From Roseateles_B flavus (GTDB lineage: Bacteria > Pseudomonadota > Gammaproteobacteria > Burkholderiales > Burkholderiaceae_C), in contig NZ_JBDPZC010000002.1 of NCBI RefSeq assembly GCF_039872765.1, forward strand, positions 186,001 through 250,000: 64,000 bases of DNA, read 5' to 3'. The position numbers and the translations under genes were made by a program. The notes under the pieces are model-generated. The model ran no database searches. It saw only the letters and a program-made list of their open reading frames with translations, and was not told the DNA's origin. Of the stretch, positions 9,370-17,551 are shown in pieces. Positions within the stretch are counted from its first letter, which is position 1; every line of letters starts with the position of its first letter.

Positions 9370-10056
9370 ATGGCCCCCATCGTTCTCCAGCAGGTCCAGA
9401 AGACCTACCGTATGGATGCCGTCAGCGTTCCGGCGCTGCGCGACATCAGCCTCCGGCTCTCACCGGGGCGCTTCAGCGTGATCGCTGGCGCCTCGGGCAG
9501 CGGCAAGACCACCCTGCTCAACATCATCGGCTGCCTGGACCAGGCGGATGCGGGCGAGGTGCAGGTGCTGGGCGAGTCCGTGCGCAGCCTCAGCGACAAC
9601 CAGCTGGCCGACCTGCGCGCGCGGCGCCTGGGCTTCGTGTTCCAGAACTTCAACCTGCTGCCGGTGCTGGACGCCTACGAGAACGTCGAGTACCCCACGC
9701 TGCGCCTGGGCCTGTCCGCGGCGCAGCGCCGTGAGCGCGTGGGCAGCCTGCTGGAGGCCGTGGGCCTGGCCGAGTTCGCCCGGCACCGCCCGGGGCAGCT
9801 GTCCGGCGGGCAGCGGCAGCGGGTGGCCGTGGCCCGCGCCCTGGCCAACGAGCCCGAGCTGGTGCTGGCCGACGAGCCCACGGCCAACCTGGACAGCAGC
9901 ACCGGCGCCACCATCATCGCGCTGATGCGCCGGCTGCAGCGCGAGCGTGGCGTGAGCTTCGTGTTCTCCTCGCATGACCAGCAGCTGCTGGCCGAGGCCG
10001 ACGAGGTCTTCCACATCAAGGACGGCGTCATCGACCGCCAGGAGGTCCGCGCATGA
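9370..10056 (+). CDS. ABC transporter ATP-binding protein, LolD/MacB type
   Basis: A 228-residue ATPase. It carries Walker A (GASGSGKTT), a Q-loop FVFQNFNLLP, the signature LSGGQRQRVAVARAL, Walker B VLADEPTANLD and the switch His in SSHDQQ. The compact single-domain form and the Q-loop/signature wording are those of the LolD/MacB/FtsE class, which energises FtsX-like permeases that move substrates within the periplasm rather than across the inner membrane. The ATG at 9370 begins MAPIVLQQVQKTYRM, a normal family N-terminus; upstream in-frame codons are not conserved. It overlaps the permease gene by four bases (ATGA), so the two are translationally coupled. Confidence 0.93.
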   Translation: MAPIVLQQVQKTYRMDAVSVPALRDISLRLSPGRFSVIAGASGSGKTTLLNIIGCLDQADAGEVQVLGESVRSLSDNQLADLRARRLGFVFQNFNLLPVLDAYENVEYPTLRLGLSAAQRRERVGSLLEAVGLAEFARHRPGQLSGGQRQRVAVARALANEPELVLADEPTANLDSSTGATIIALMRRLQRERGVSFVFSSHDQQLLAEADEVFHIKDGVIDRQEVRA

Positions 10057-11459
10057 ACGCCACGACCTTCAAGCTGGCCCTGCGCAACCTGCTGCGCAAC
10101 CGCCGCCGCTCACTGACCACCCTGCTGGCCATGGTGGTGGGGCTGGGCGCCATCCTGATCTTCGGCGGCTACAGCCGCAATGCCATCCTGGGCATGGAGA
10201 CGGGCTTCATCCAGCTCCACGGCCATCTGCAGGTGCAGCGCCAGGGCTACTTCCTCTACGGCAGCGGCAATCCGGCCAGCTACGGCATCAAGGACTACGA
10301 GGCTCTGATGCAGCGCATCCGCGGCGATGCGGTGCTGGGCCCCCTGGTCAGCGTGGTGACGGCCAAGCTGGAGCTGGGCGGCCTGGCCGGGCACTTCGCC
10401 GCCAACCAGTCCACGCCGGTGGCCGCCGCCGGCATCGAGCCCGAGGGGCAGGCCGCGCTGCGCCGCTGGGACGACTACGGCGCCGCCATGTACTCCGCCC
10501 CGCGCGACCTGCGCGGCAGCCCGCCCAATGCCGTCGTCATCGGCCTGGGCGTGGCCCGCAAGCTGCAGCTCTGCGCGGAGCTGCAGGTGGCCGACTGCCC
10601 GCCGCCGCCCGAGGCGGAGCCGAGCGGCACGCAGGAGGGCATCCCCGCCGACATTGCGGCCCTCAGCAGCGAGCAGGCCCAGGCGCGGCAGGCGGGCGCG
10701 CAGGATCCGGTGCAGATCGAGATGCTGGCCTCCAGCCTGCGCGGTGCGCCCAATGTCGTCGCCCTGCAGGTGCTGCGGGCGGAGAACTTCGGCCTCAAGG
10801 AATTCGATGACCGCGCCACCGTGATGCACCTCGCCCAGGCGCAGAAGCTGGTCTACGGCGGGCAGGCGCCGCAGGTGACGGCGCTGCAGATCCAGCTGAA
10901 GCACACGACCGCGCTGCCGCTGGCGCAGGCGCGGCTGAACACCCTGCTGAAGGAGCCCGGCGTGAGCACGCAGGCCCTGGAGGTGCTGGACTTCATGACC
11001 CTGGCGCCCATGTACCGCCAGAGCCTGGAGTTCTTCGATTCCATGTTCGGCTTCATCGCCGTGCTGATCGGCGTCATCGTGCTCTTCACCGTGGGCAACA
11101 CCATGAGCACGGCGGTGATGGAGCGCACGGTCGAGATCGGCACGCTGCGCGCCATCGGCGACCGCCGCAGCGGCATTCGCGGCCTTTTCCTGGCCGAGGG
11201 CCTGCTGCTGGGCCTGATCGGCGTGGTGCTGGGCCTGCTGGTGGCCCTGGTCGTCGCCGCGCTGATCAACCGCGCCGGCCTGAGCTGGACGCCGCCCGGC
11301 TATGTCTATGCCTACCCCATCCGCGTGCGCCTGCTGGGCGACTGGGGCCTGCTGCTGGGCAGCGCTACGGGCCTGCTGAGCGTGGCCCTGCTCTCGGCCT
11401 GGTGGCCGGCGCAGCGGGCGGCGCGGCTGCAGATCGTCGAGGCCCTGCGCCATGTCTGA
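10053..11459 (+). CDS. FtsX-like ABC transporter permease
   Basis: A 468-residue membrane protein of the LolC/E-MacB class. It has one N-terminal transmembrane helix (about 22-42), a large periplasmic domain (about 45-320) and a C-terminal FtsX block of three helices, beginning FGFIAVLIGVIVLFTV and containing ERTVEIGTLRAIGDRRS, the usual coupling-helix region. The periplasmic part is of MacB size and includes a Pro/Glu-rich stretch with two Cys (ELQVADCPPPP region) that LolC/E proteins lack. It is read from an ATGA overlap with the ATPase and overlaps the next gene by eight bases. It probably forms a dimer with the upstream ATPase; substrate unknown. Confidence 0.92.
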   Translation: MNATTFKLALRNLLRNRRRSLTTLLAMVVGLGAILIFGGYSRNAILGMETGFIQLHGHLQVQRQGYFLYGSGNPASYGIKDYEALMQRIRGDAVLGPLVSVVTAKLELGGLAGHFAANQSTPVAAAGIEPEGQAALRRWDDYGAAMYSAPRDLRGSPPNAVVIGLGVARKLQLCAELQVADCPPPPEAEPSGTQEGIPADIAALSSEQAQARQAGAQDPVQIEMLASSLRGAPNVVALQVLRAENFGLKEFDDRATVMHLAQAQKLVYGGQAPQVTALQIQLKHTTALPLAQARLNTLLKEPGVSTQALEVLDFMTLAPMYRQSLEFFDSMFGFIAVLIGVIVLFTVGNTMSTAVMERTVEIGTLRAIGDRRSGIRGLFLAEGLLLGLIGVVLGLLVALVVAALINRAGLSWTPPGYVYAYPIRVRLLGDWGLLLGSATGLLSVALLSAWWPAQRAARLQIVEALRHV

Positions 11460-12252
11460 GGAGAAGACCGTGCCGATGCTTCCATCCCGTCGTGAGTGGC
11501 TGGCCCTGGCCGCCTTGCTGTGTGCCGGGGGCCTGGCCCACGCCGCCACCGATCCCCAGGCCCTGCTGGCCGCCAGCGATGCCGTGCGCAACCCCGATCA
11601 CGGCTTCGGCCTGACCAACACCCTGCTGGAGTACCGCCAGGGCAAGCAGACCGACAGCAGCACGCTGGCCGTCTATTCCAAGGCCGACGCCAGCGGGCAG
11701 TTCCGCAGCCTGGTCCGCTTCATGGCCCCGGCGCGCGACACCGGCAAGCTGATGCTCTACAGCGGCAAGGACCTCTGGTTCTACGACCCCGCCAACCGCG
11801 CCAGCATCCGGCTCTCGCCCCAGCAGCGCCTGCTGGGCCAGGCCTCCAACGGCGACGTGGTGACGGTCAACCTGGCCCGCGACTACCAGGCCACCGAGGC
11901 CGTCGAGGAAGAGGTCAGCGACGGCGACCGCCAGAAGCGGCGCAGCTACCGACTGAGCCTCGCCGCGCGCAATGCAGACGCCAGCTACCACCGCATCCTG
12001 CTGTGGATCGCCGTGGACGGCCTGCGTCCGCTGAAGGCGCAGTTCATGGCCGAGAGCGGCGCCCTGCTCAAGACCGCCTTCTACCGCCGCTACCAGGCGC
12101 AGCTGGGCGCCGAGCGGCCCACCGAGACCGTCATCATCGACGGCCTGGACCCCAGCTGGGTCACCGTCATGCGCCTGAGCGACTGGGCGCGGCGGGACGT
12201 GCCCGAGGCCTGGCTGCAGCGCGACTACCTGCCGCGCTTCAAGCCGGAATGA
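11452..12252 (+). CDS. outer-membrane lipoprotein-sorting (LolA-like) periplasmic protein
   Basis: A 266-residue secreted protein. After a short charged leader comes a signal peptide ending at AHA. The mature part (about 240 residues) has the beta-rich pattern of LolA/LolB-like proteins of the outer-membrane lipoprotein-sorting family: VYSKADASGQFRSLVRF, KLMLYSGKDLWFYDP and LQRDYLPRF at the end. Its fold would provide a half-barrel cavity for an acyl chain or other hydrophobic cargo moved across the periplasm. The ATG at 11452 overlaps the permease gene; a GTG at 11470 with GAGGAG six bases upstream is an equally good start that gives a shorter leader. The position between permease and outer-membrane protein suggests the shuttle step of one export route. 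Confidence 0.85.
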   Translation: MSEEKTVPMLPSRREWLALAALLCAGGLAHAATDPQALLAASDAVRNPDHGFGLTNTLLEYRQGKQTDSSTLAVYSKADASGQFRSLVRFMAPARDTGKLMLYSGKDLWFYDPANRASIRLSPQQRLLGQASNGDVVTVNLARDYQATEAVEEEVSDGDRQKRRSYRLSLAARNADASYHRILLWIAVDGLRPLKAQFMAESGALLKTAFYRRYQAQLGAERPTETVIIDGLDPSWVTVMRLSDWARRDVPEAWLQRDYLPRFKPE

Positions 12253-13544
12253 GGTCCATGCCACGACACAAATGCCTCGCCCTGGCCCTGGCCCTGATGG
12301 CCGGCACCGCCGCGGCGCAGGGCACGGTCGCCCCCGACGAGGACCAGGCCCTGCGCCTGGCGGACCTTGCCCCCGAGACGCCCGCCCCCCCTTCGGGCAA
12401 GACCTGGCACGGCCATGCCGAACTGGCCTGGGGTCGCGCGCTGCAGCGCAGCCTGGCGGGCCCACAGACCTGGCAGGCGCAGCAGCGCCAATCCGTGCTG
12501 CTGCAGGGCGAGGTCCAGGCCGGCCCGGACCTGCGCTGGCTGGGCACCGCCCGCCTGGATCACAGCGATCCCGCGCAGGCGCCCTACCCTCAGGCCCTGC
12601 TGAGCCTGCAGGAGGCCTATGCCTCCTGGCGCGTCCGCGAGCAGCTGCTGCTGGACGCCGGCCGCATCAACGCCCGACAGGGCCTGGGCACGGGCTACAA
12701 CCCCAGCGACTTCCTGCGCGGCGGCGCCCTGCGCTCCCAGATCTCGGCAGACCCGGCCAGCCTCAAGACCCACCGCCTGGGCACGGTGATGCTGCGTGCC
12801 CAGCACCTGTGGGAAGGCGGTGCGCTGACGGCGCTCGTGGCCCCCAAGCTGGCCGAGGCGCCCAGCCAGGCCGGGCTCAGTGCCGATCTGGGTGCCACCA
12901 ACGAGCGCAGCCGCTGGCTGCTCAGCTGGAGCCAGCGCTGGAGCGAGGACCTGCAGCCGCAGTGGTCCTTCTATGGCGCGGACGGCCAGTCGCCGCAGCT
13001 GGGCTTCAACCTCAGCAGCCTGCTCGGGCAGGCCACCGTGCTCTACCTCGAATGGGCCGGCGGGCGCGCGCCGGACGCCATCGCGCAAGCCCTGACCCTG
13101 CCCGGCGCACCTCGCCACTGGCAGCAGCGCCTGGCCACCGGCCTGCGCTACACGGCCGGCAACAAGCTCTCGCTGACCCTCGAATGGGCCCACGACAGCG
13201 CCGCCCCCGATCGCCAGGCCTGGCAGCAGCTGCAGACCCAGCCCGCGGCCTACCTCGCGTACCGCCGCTGGGCGCACACGGCCCAGGCGCTCAACACCCG
13301 CGGGCAATGGGGCCTCTACGCCAACTGGCCCGACCTGCTGGGCTGGCAACACCTGGACCTCAACGCCCTGCTGCGCCTCAACCCCGAGGACCACAGCCGC
13401 ATGCAGTGGCTGGAGCTGCGCTACCGCTGGCCGGGGCTGGACCTGGCGCTGCAGTGGCAGGCCCAGCAGGGCCGGCCGGGCAGCGAGTACGGCAGCCTGC
13501 CGCAGGCGCGGGCCTGGCAGCTGAGTGTGCGGGGGTATTTCTGA
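12249..13544 (+). CDS. outer-membrane beta-barrel protein of the ABC/LolA-like operon
   Basis: A 431-residue protein with a signal peptide (LALALALMAGTAAAQ). Nearly the whole mature chain consists of alternating amphipathic strands rich in Trp, Tyr, Leu and Gln, such as WHGHAELAWGRALQRSL, RQSVLLQGEVQAG and WLELRYRWPGLDLALQW. It ends in an aromatic strand (SVRGYF) with a terminal Phe, the usual BAM recognition signature. I predict 14-18 strands and no plug domain. The ATG at 12249 overlaps the stop of the LolA-like gene (ATGA), so it is translationally coupled as the last gene of the four-gene operon. A porin or export-barrel role is inference; no named family is recognised. Confidence 0.8.
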   Translation: MRSMPRHKCLALALALMAGTAAAQGTVAPDEDQALRLADLAPETPAPPSGKTWHGHAELAWGRALQRSLAGPQTWQAQQRQSVLLQGEVQAGPDLRWLGTARLDHSDPAQAPYPQALLSLQEAYASWRVREQLLLDAGRINARQGLGTGYNPSDFLRGGALRSQISADPASLKTHRLGTVMLRAQHLWEGGALTALVAPKLAEAPSQAGLSADLGATNERSRWLLSWSQRWSEDLQPQWSFYGADGQSPQLGFNLSSLLGQATVLYLEWAGGRAPDAIAQALTLPGAPRHWQQRLATGLRYTAGNKLSLTLEWAHDSAAPDRQAWQQLQTQPAAYLAYRRWAHTAQALNTRGQWGLYANWPDLLGWQHLDLNALLRLNPEDHSRMQWLELRYRWPGLDLALQWQAQQGRPGSEYGSLPQARAWQLSVRGYF

Positions 13545-13569
13545 ACCTATGACTGCACGCCGGCCAGTG

Positions 13570-13598
13570 CCCAACTGCGGCCCCGATTCCCAACTGCG
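13570..13598 (+). repeat. two direct copies of CCCAACTGCG
   Basis: CCCAACTGCG occurs at 13570-13579 and again at 13589-13598, that is 19 bases apart (about two helical turns), in the 83-base gap before a small lipoprotein gene. The spacing fits a protein-binding direct repeat, but chance is possible in such GC-rich DNA. Confidence 0.3.
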
Positions 13599-13627
13599 CA
13601 GTGAGCGCCTGACCTTTCGACTGCACG

Positions 13628-13897
13628 ATGAGGAAACCCACCCCTCCCCATCCCCTGGCCTCTCCGGATCAAGGAATTCGCGCCGGCCTTTCATCGCTTC
13701 CGACGGTGCTGCTCGCCACCCTCGCGGCGCTAGCATGCAGCGGATGCGAAGCCATCTACACGCGCAGCATGCAGGACGGCAAGGAATCGTGCTGGAAGAT
13801 CAATGACACGGTCCGCCGCAATGAGTGCCTGCAGTACTACTCGAAGCCCTACCAGCGCTACGAAGAAGACGTGAAGGATCTGCGCAAGGGCAAGTAG
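13628..13897 (+). CDS. small putative lipoprotein
   Basis: An 89-residue protein. After a Pro-rich leader it has a hydrophobic stretch LPTVLLATLAALACSGC that could be a lipoprotein signal with the modified Cys at either ALAC or CSGC. The mature part is about 45 residues, highly charged and Tyr-rich (QYYSKPYQRYEEDVKDLRKGK). I do not recognise a family, though small Cys-anchored proteins of this kind are common as envelope genes. The start is uncertain because no ribosome-binding site stands out before the ATG. The gene ends at a hairpin shared with the convergent reductase gene. Confidence 0.6.
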   Translation: MRKPTPPHPLASPDQGIRAGLSSLPTVLLATLAALACSGCEAIYTRSMQDGKESCWKINDTVRRNECLQYYSKPYQRYEEDVKDLRKGK

Positions 13898-13909
13898 CCG
13901 GGCAGGAGG

Positions 13910-13928
13910 GGGCCTCTTCGCGAGGCCC
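13910..13928. terminator. hairpin between convergent genes
   Basis: GGGCCTC and GAGGCCC form a perfect 7-bp stem around a 5-base loop TTCGC, between the ends of two convergent genes. There is no T tract, so it may act in both directions as a weak terminator. Confidence 0.5.
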
Positions 13929-13935
13929 TGCGGCC

Positions 13936-14583
13936 TCAATAGCCCAGCGTGAAGCGCTGGCGCACGAACTGCGGCTGCTCGGCCTCGGCCACCAGGGCGG
14001 CGGCCAGGTCGGCCACGGTGACGCGGCTGTGGCCTTCGGCGTCGAAGACCGGTTCGTCACGGCCCAGGCGGTAGACGCCCGTGCGCTCGCCCGGCTCCAG
14101 GTGCATGGCGGGGGACAGGAAGGTCCAGTCCAGGCCCAGGCCTTCGTCGGTCTTGAGGCGGTTCAGGGCCTCGCGGGCGGCCAGGGCACCGGCCTTCCAT
14201 TCGGCCGGGAACGCCGGCGTGTCGACCAGCTGCACGCCCGGCGCGATGTAGAGGCTGCCGGCGCCGCCCACCACCAGCAGGCGCCTGACGCCCGCGGCCT
14301 TGACGCCAGCATTGATGGCGGCGGAGCCGCGCAGGAACTCATCGTGCAGGTCGGCATGGCCCCAGCCGGGGTTGTAGGCGCTGATCACGGCGTCCACGCC
14401 GCGCACGGACTCGGCCACGGCGCTGGCGTCGGTGACGTCCGCCTTCACGGTCTGCAGGCCCGGCTGGCTGGCCAGCTTGGCGGGGTCACGGACCAGGGCC
14501 CGCACCTCGTGGCCGCGGGCCAGGAGTTCCTTGAGCACGGCGCTGCCCACGAAGCCGGTGGCGCCAATCAGAGCGATCTTCAT
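13936..14583 (-). CDS. NAD(P)-binding oxidoreductase, NmrA/SDR-like
   Basis: A 215-residue Rossmann protein beginning MKIALIGATGFVGSAVLKEL, the GxxGxxG dinucleotide loop of atypical SDR/NmrA-like proteins. ALVRDPAKL after the second strand is the usual NADPH-binding position, and VDAVISAYN and LLVVGGAGSLY follow the fold. It lacks the classical YxxxK catalytic pair, which fits redox-sensing or quinone-related atypical SDRs. AAAGGA lies about 6 bases before the ATG. It is transcribed away from a LysR regulator, the arrangement usually found when the regulator controls the divergent gene. Confidence 0.88.
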   Translation of the reverse strand: MKIALIGATGFVGSAVLKELLARGHEVRALVRDPAKLASQPGLQTVKADVTDASAVAESVRGVDAVISAYNPGWGHADLHDEFLRGSAAINAGVKAAGVRRLLVVGGAGSLYIAPGVQLVDTPAFPAEWKAGALAAREALNRLKTDEGLGLDWTFLSPAMHLEPGERTGVYRLGRDEPVFDAEGHSRVTVADLAAALVAEAEQPQFVRQRFTLGY

Positions 14584-14639
14584 ACGATGTCCTTTCAGTG
14601 GGCGACCGCCATCGGTGACTGCGGCGGTCGCGGTGTTGC

Positions 14640-14735
14640 GATGGGATGAACTTTAAAAACTTCACAGTCCCGTGATAAGACGGCAGAATTCACCAGCACT
14701 GTTTAGAAAATCTTCATGTCTGACCCGTTGAAACG
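14640..14735. promoter_or_regulatory. AT-richer divergent promoter region, NmrA-like/LysR genes
   Basis: Within the 166-base gap between two divergent genes, about 14648-14720 is clearly less GC-rich than its surroundings (for example AACTTTAAAAACTTCAC and CTGTTTAGAAAATCTTC). Both promoters and the LysR-type binding site probably lie here; no single operator stands out. Confidence 0.45.
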
Positions 14736-14749
14736 CAGGGGGAGGCGCC

Positions 14750-15682
14750 ATGCTTGATCAGTTGAAGCGCATGGCCGTGCTGGCCACCGTCATCGAGCAG
14801 GGCAGCTTTGCCGGTGCGGCCCGCCAGCTGCAGACCAGCACCTCGGCCGTCAGCCAGCAGGTGCGGGCCCTGGAGCGGGACATGGGCGTGACCCTGCTGC
14901 ACCGCTCCACCCGCAAGCTGAGCCTCACCCCCGCCGGCAGCCGCTTCCACGAGGGCTGCGCCGCCATGCTGGCCGCCGCGCGCGAGGCCCAGACGCAGCT
15001 GCACCAGCTGCGCGACGCGCCCGAGGGCGAGCTGCGGGTGGCCGCGCCCGTGGGCTTCGCCCGCCAGCTGGGCCCGGCCCTGGCGCCGCTGCTGGCCACG
15101 CATCCCGCCCTGCGCCTGCACCTGGAGGTGGATGACGGCTTCACGGATCTCGTCGAGAAGCGCATCGACCTCGCCATCCGCTTCGGCCGTCTGCCCGACA
15201 GCGCCTGGGTGGGCACGCGCATCGGCGAGAAGGGCGTCTCGCTCTATGCCGCGCCCGCCTACCTCGCCCGCCACGGCGTGCCCACGCTGGAGACCCTGGC
15301 CGCGCACGACTGGCTGCTGCTGCGCCCCGACGCCGGCAGCCGCCACCGCCTGCCGCTGCCCGGGGCAGGCAGCCGGGTGCTGGAGGTCCAGGCCCGCGCC
15401 ACCAGCAACAACCAGCTGAGCCTGCAGCAGCTCTGCGAGGCCGGCCTGGGCCTGGCCCTGCTGAGCCCCGGTGACGTGGGCGAGGCTGCGCAGTCCGGCC
15501 GCCTGCTGGCCCTGCTGCCGGAGCTGGCCTGGCCCGCCCTGCCCATCCACGCCCTGAGCCCGCAGCGCGACGCCCAGCCCGCCAAGGTGCGGCATGCCAT
15601 CGCCGCCCTGAGGCAGTACTTCCAGGCGGGCGGGCAAACTGCCGGCAAGCCCGCCACCGATCCCCATCGAGAAACCCCATGA
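14750..15682 (+). CDS. LysR family transcriptional regulator
   Basis: A 310-residue LysR regulator. The winged helix-turn-helix occupies residues 1-60 (ARQLQTSTSAVSQQVRALE is the recognition region, with LLHRSTRKLSLT as the wing), followed by the linker helix and a two-lobed co-inducer domain of normal length. It has the wording of the CrgA/DmlR-like group found beside reductase genes. It diverges from the NAD(P)-binding reductase at 13936-14583, its likely target, and its stop overlaps the start of a CoA-transferase gene by four bases, so that gene is co-transcribed with it. The ligand cannot be told from sequence. Confidence 0.92.
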   Translation: MLDQLKRMAVLATVIEQGSFAGAARQLQTSTSAVSQQVRALERDMGVTLLHRSTRKLSLTPAGSRFHEGCAAMLAAAREAQTQLHQLRDAPEGELRVAAPVGFARQLGPALAPLLATHPALRLHLEVDDGFTDLVEKRIDLAIRFGRLPDSAWVGTRIGEKGVSLYAAPAYLARHGVPTLETLAAHDWLLLRPDAGSRHRLPLPGAGSRVLEVQARATSNNQLSLQQLCEAGLGLALLSPGDVGEAAQSGRLLALLPELAWPALPIHALSPQRDAQPAKVRHAIAALRQYFQAGGQTAGKPATDPHRETP

Positions 15683-16866
15683 ACACCGACGCCCCCCTGC
15701 ACGACGGCCCCCTGGCCGGCCTCAAGGTCCTGGAACTGGGTCAGCTGATCGCCGGTCCCTTCGCGGGCAAGACCCTGGCCGACTTCGGCGCCACGGTGAT
15801 CAAGGTGGAGCCGCCCGGCAGCGGCGACCCGCTGCGGCAGTGGCGCATGCTCCACGAGGGCGAGAGCGTCTGGTGGCAGGTGCAGAGCCGCAACAAGCAG
15901 AGCATCACCCTGGACCTGCGCGAGCCCGCCGACCGCGCCCTGGCCCGCCGCCTGGCGGCCGAGAGCGACGTGCTGATCGAGAACTTCCGCCCCGGCCTGA
16001 TGGAGGAATGGGGCCTGGGCTACGACACGCTCGCGGCCGACAACCCCGGGCTCATCATGCTGCGCATCAGCGGCTACGGGCAGACTGGCCCCTACCGCGA
16101 CCTGCCCGGCTTCGCCGTGGTGGCCGAGGCCATGGGCGGACTGCGCCACCTGATGGGAGAGCCGGGCCGGCCGCCGGTGCGCGCGGGCGTGAGCCTGGGC
16201 GACACCCTGGCAGCGCTGCATGGCGTGATCGGCGTGCTGCTGGCCCTGCAGGCGCGCCAGCGCACGGGGCGCGGACAGGTGGTGGACGTGGCGCTGTACG
16301 AGTCTGTCTTCAACTGCATGGAGTCCCTGCTGCCCGAGTACAGCGCCTTCGGGGCGGTGCGCGAGCCCGCGGGCTCCGCCCTGCCCGGCATCGCGCCCAG
16401 CAATGCCTACCGCTGCGCCGACGGGCAGGTGGTGATCGGCGGCAACGGCGATTCCATCTTCAAGCGCCTGATGAGCGCCATCGGCCGCGAGGACCTGGGC
16501 CAGGACCCCGGCCTGGCCGGCAATGCGGGCCGCGCCGCCCGCGCAGACGAGCTGGACGCCGCCATCACCGCCTGGACCGTGCAGCGCCCCGTGGACGAAG
16601 TGCTGCGCCTGCTGCAGGCGGTGCGTGTGCCGGTGGGCCGCATCTACACCGCGCGGGACATCGCCGAGGACCCGCACTACCGCGCCCGCGGCATGATCGA
16701 ATCCATCACCACGGCCCGGGGCCTGGCGCTGGAGGTGCCGGGCGTCGTCCCCAAGCTCAGCGACACGCCGGGCCGCCTGCGCAGCCTCGCGCCTGCGCTG
16801 GGTGAGCACAATGCCGCCGTGCTGGACGCCTTGAACAGGCCACCGGCTGAATCCGGCAAGACCTGA
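15679..16866 (+). CDS. CaiB/BaiF family CoA-transferase (class III)
   Basis: A 395-residue class III CoA-transferase. The N-terminal GLKVLELGQLIAGPFAGK and DFGATVIKVEPPGSGDPLR are family hallmarks; GVSLGDTLAALHGVIG contains the Asp expected to form the acyl-anhydride intermediate. Such enzymes move CoA between organic acids (carnitine, succinate/mesaconate, formyl/oxalate and others); the acid used here cannot be read from the sequence. The ATG overlaps the LysR stop (ATGA). The last codons and the stop lie inside a short repeated motif (16855-16870). Confidence 0.92.
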   Translation: MNTDAPLHDGPLAGLKVLELGQLIAGPFAGKTLADFGATVIKVEPPGSGDPLRQWRMLHEGESVWWQVQSRNKQSITLDLREPADRALARRLAAESDVLIENFRPGLMEEWGLGYDTLAADNPGLIMLRISGYGQTGPYRDLPGFAVVAEAMGGLRHLMGEPGRPPVRAGVSLGDTLAALHGVIGVLLALQARQRTGRGQVVDVALYESVFNCMESLLPEYSAFGAVREPAGSALPGIAPSNAYRCADGQVVIGGNGDSIFKRLMSAIGREDLGQDPGLAGNAGRAARADELDAAITAWTVQRPVDEVLRLLQAVRVPVGRIYTARDIAEDPHYRARGMIESITTARGLALEVPGVVPKLSDTPGRLRSLAPALGEHNAAVLDALNRPPAESGKT

Positions 16867-16870
16867 CCCC
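16855..16870 (+). repeat. GGCAAGACCTGACCCC motif, copy 1
   Basis: A 16-base motif that supplies the final Gly-Lys-Thr codons and the TGA stop of the CoA-transferase. The same 15-base core recurs at 38513-38527 and 59448-59463, always in this orientation and always at or after the 3' end of a plus-strand gene. Confidence 0.55.
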
Positions 16871-16882
16871 ATCAACACCGCC

Positions 16883-17551
16883 ATGAACCTCAGCCCCGCG
16901 GCCTGGGCCCGCATCCTGCCCTTCCTGCTTTTCCTGGGCCTGCTGGCCCTGCGCGGCGTGATGGCCGACATCGGCTGGCTGGACGCCCGCTGGATCTACG
17001 CCCTGAACCTGTTGCTGGTGGGCGGCCTGCTGGCCTGGAGCTGGCGCGGATTCGGCGAGCTGCACCGCCAGAACCGGCCGCAGGGGCGCGAATGGCTGTG
17101 GAGCGTGGGCCTGGGCCTGCTGGTCTTCGTGGCCTGGATCCACCTGGATGCGCCCTGGATGCAGATCGGCGAGCCCACCGCCCCCTTCGTGCCCACCCAG
17201 GCCGACGGCCGCCTGGACTGGCCCCTCATCGCGGTGCGCTGGCTGGGCGCCACGGCCCTGGTGCCGGTGATGGAGGAGCTGTTCTGGCGCAGCTTCGTGA
17301 TGCGCTGGCTCGAGCATCCGCAGTTCGAGTCGGTGCCGCCGCAGCGAGTGACGATCAAGCCCGTGCTGATGGCCACCTTCGCCTTCATGCTGGTGCACCC
17401 GCTGTGGCTCGCCGCCATCGTGGCCGGCGCGGCTTACGCCTGGATCTACGTCCACACCGGCCGGCTGTGGAACGCGGTGATCGCCCATGCCGTCACCAAT
17501 GGCGCGCTGGGGATCTGGGTGGTGGCGACGGGGAACTGGCAGTTCTGGTGA
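16883..17551 (+). CDS. CPBP/CAAX-type intramembrane protease, exosortase-associated type
   Basis: A 222-residue membrane protein with about six or seven helices. Motifs of the CPBP (Abi/CAAX) glutamic protease family are present: EELFWRSFVMRW (EExxxR), FAFMLVHPLW (motif 2 His) and HAVTNGALG (motif 3 His). The size and the wording around the motifs resemble the 'CAAX prenyl protease-related' proteins that usually accompany exosortase/PEP-CTERM systems, but no exosortase is encoded in this window. Start and ribosome-binding site are ordinary. A tandem 14-base repeat covers the stop codon. Confidence 0.85.
   Translation: MNLSPAAWARILPFLLFLGLLALRGVMADIGWLDARWIYALNLLLVGGLLAWSWRGFGELHRQNRPQGREWLWSVGLGLLVFVAWIHLDAPWMQIGEPTAPFVPTQADGRLDWPLIAVRWLGATALVPVMEELFWRSFVMRWLEHPQFESVPPQRVTIKPVLMATFAFMLVHPLWLAAIVAGAAYAWIYVHTGRLWNAVIAHAVTNGALGIWVVATGNWQFW

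Noticed and set aside
4605..9734. Very long open frame on the plus strand opposite the CheB/CheR hybrid gene
   Set aside because: It mirrors the codon pattern of the minus-strand gene, is low-complexity (Arg, Gln, Ala, Gly rich) and has no recognisable domain. It is a GC-rich shadow.
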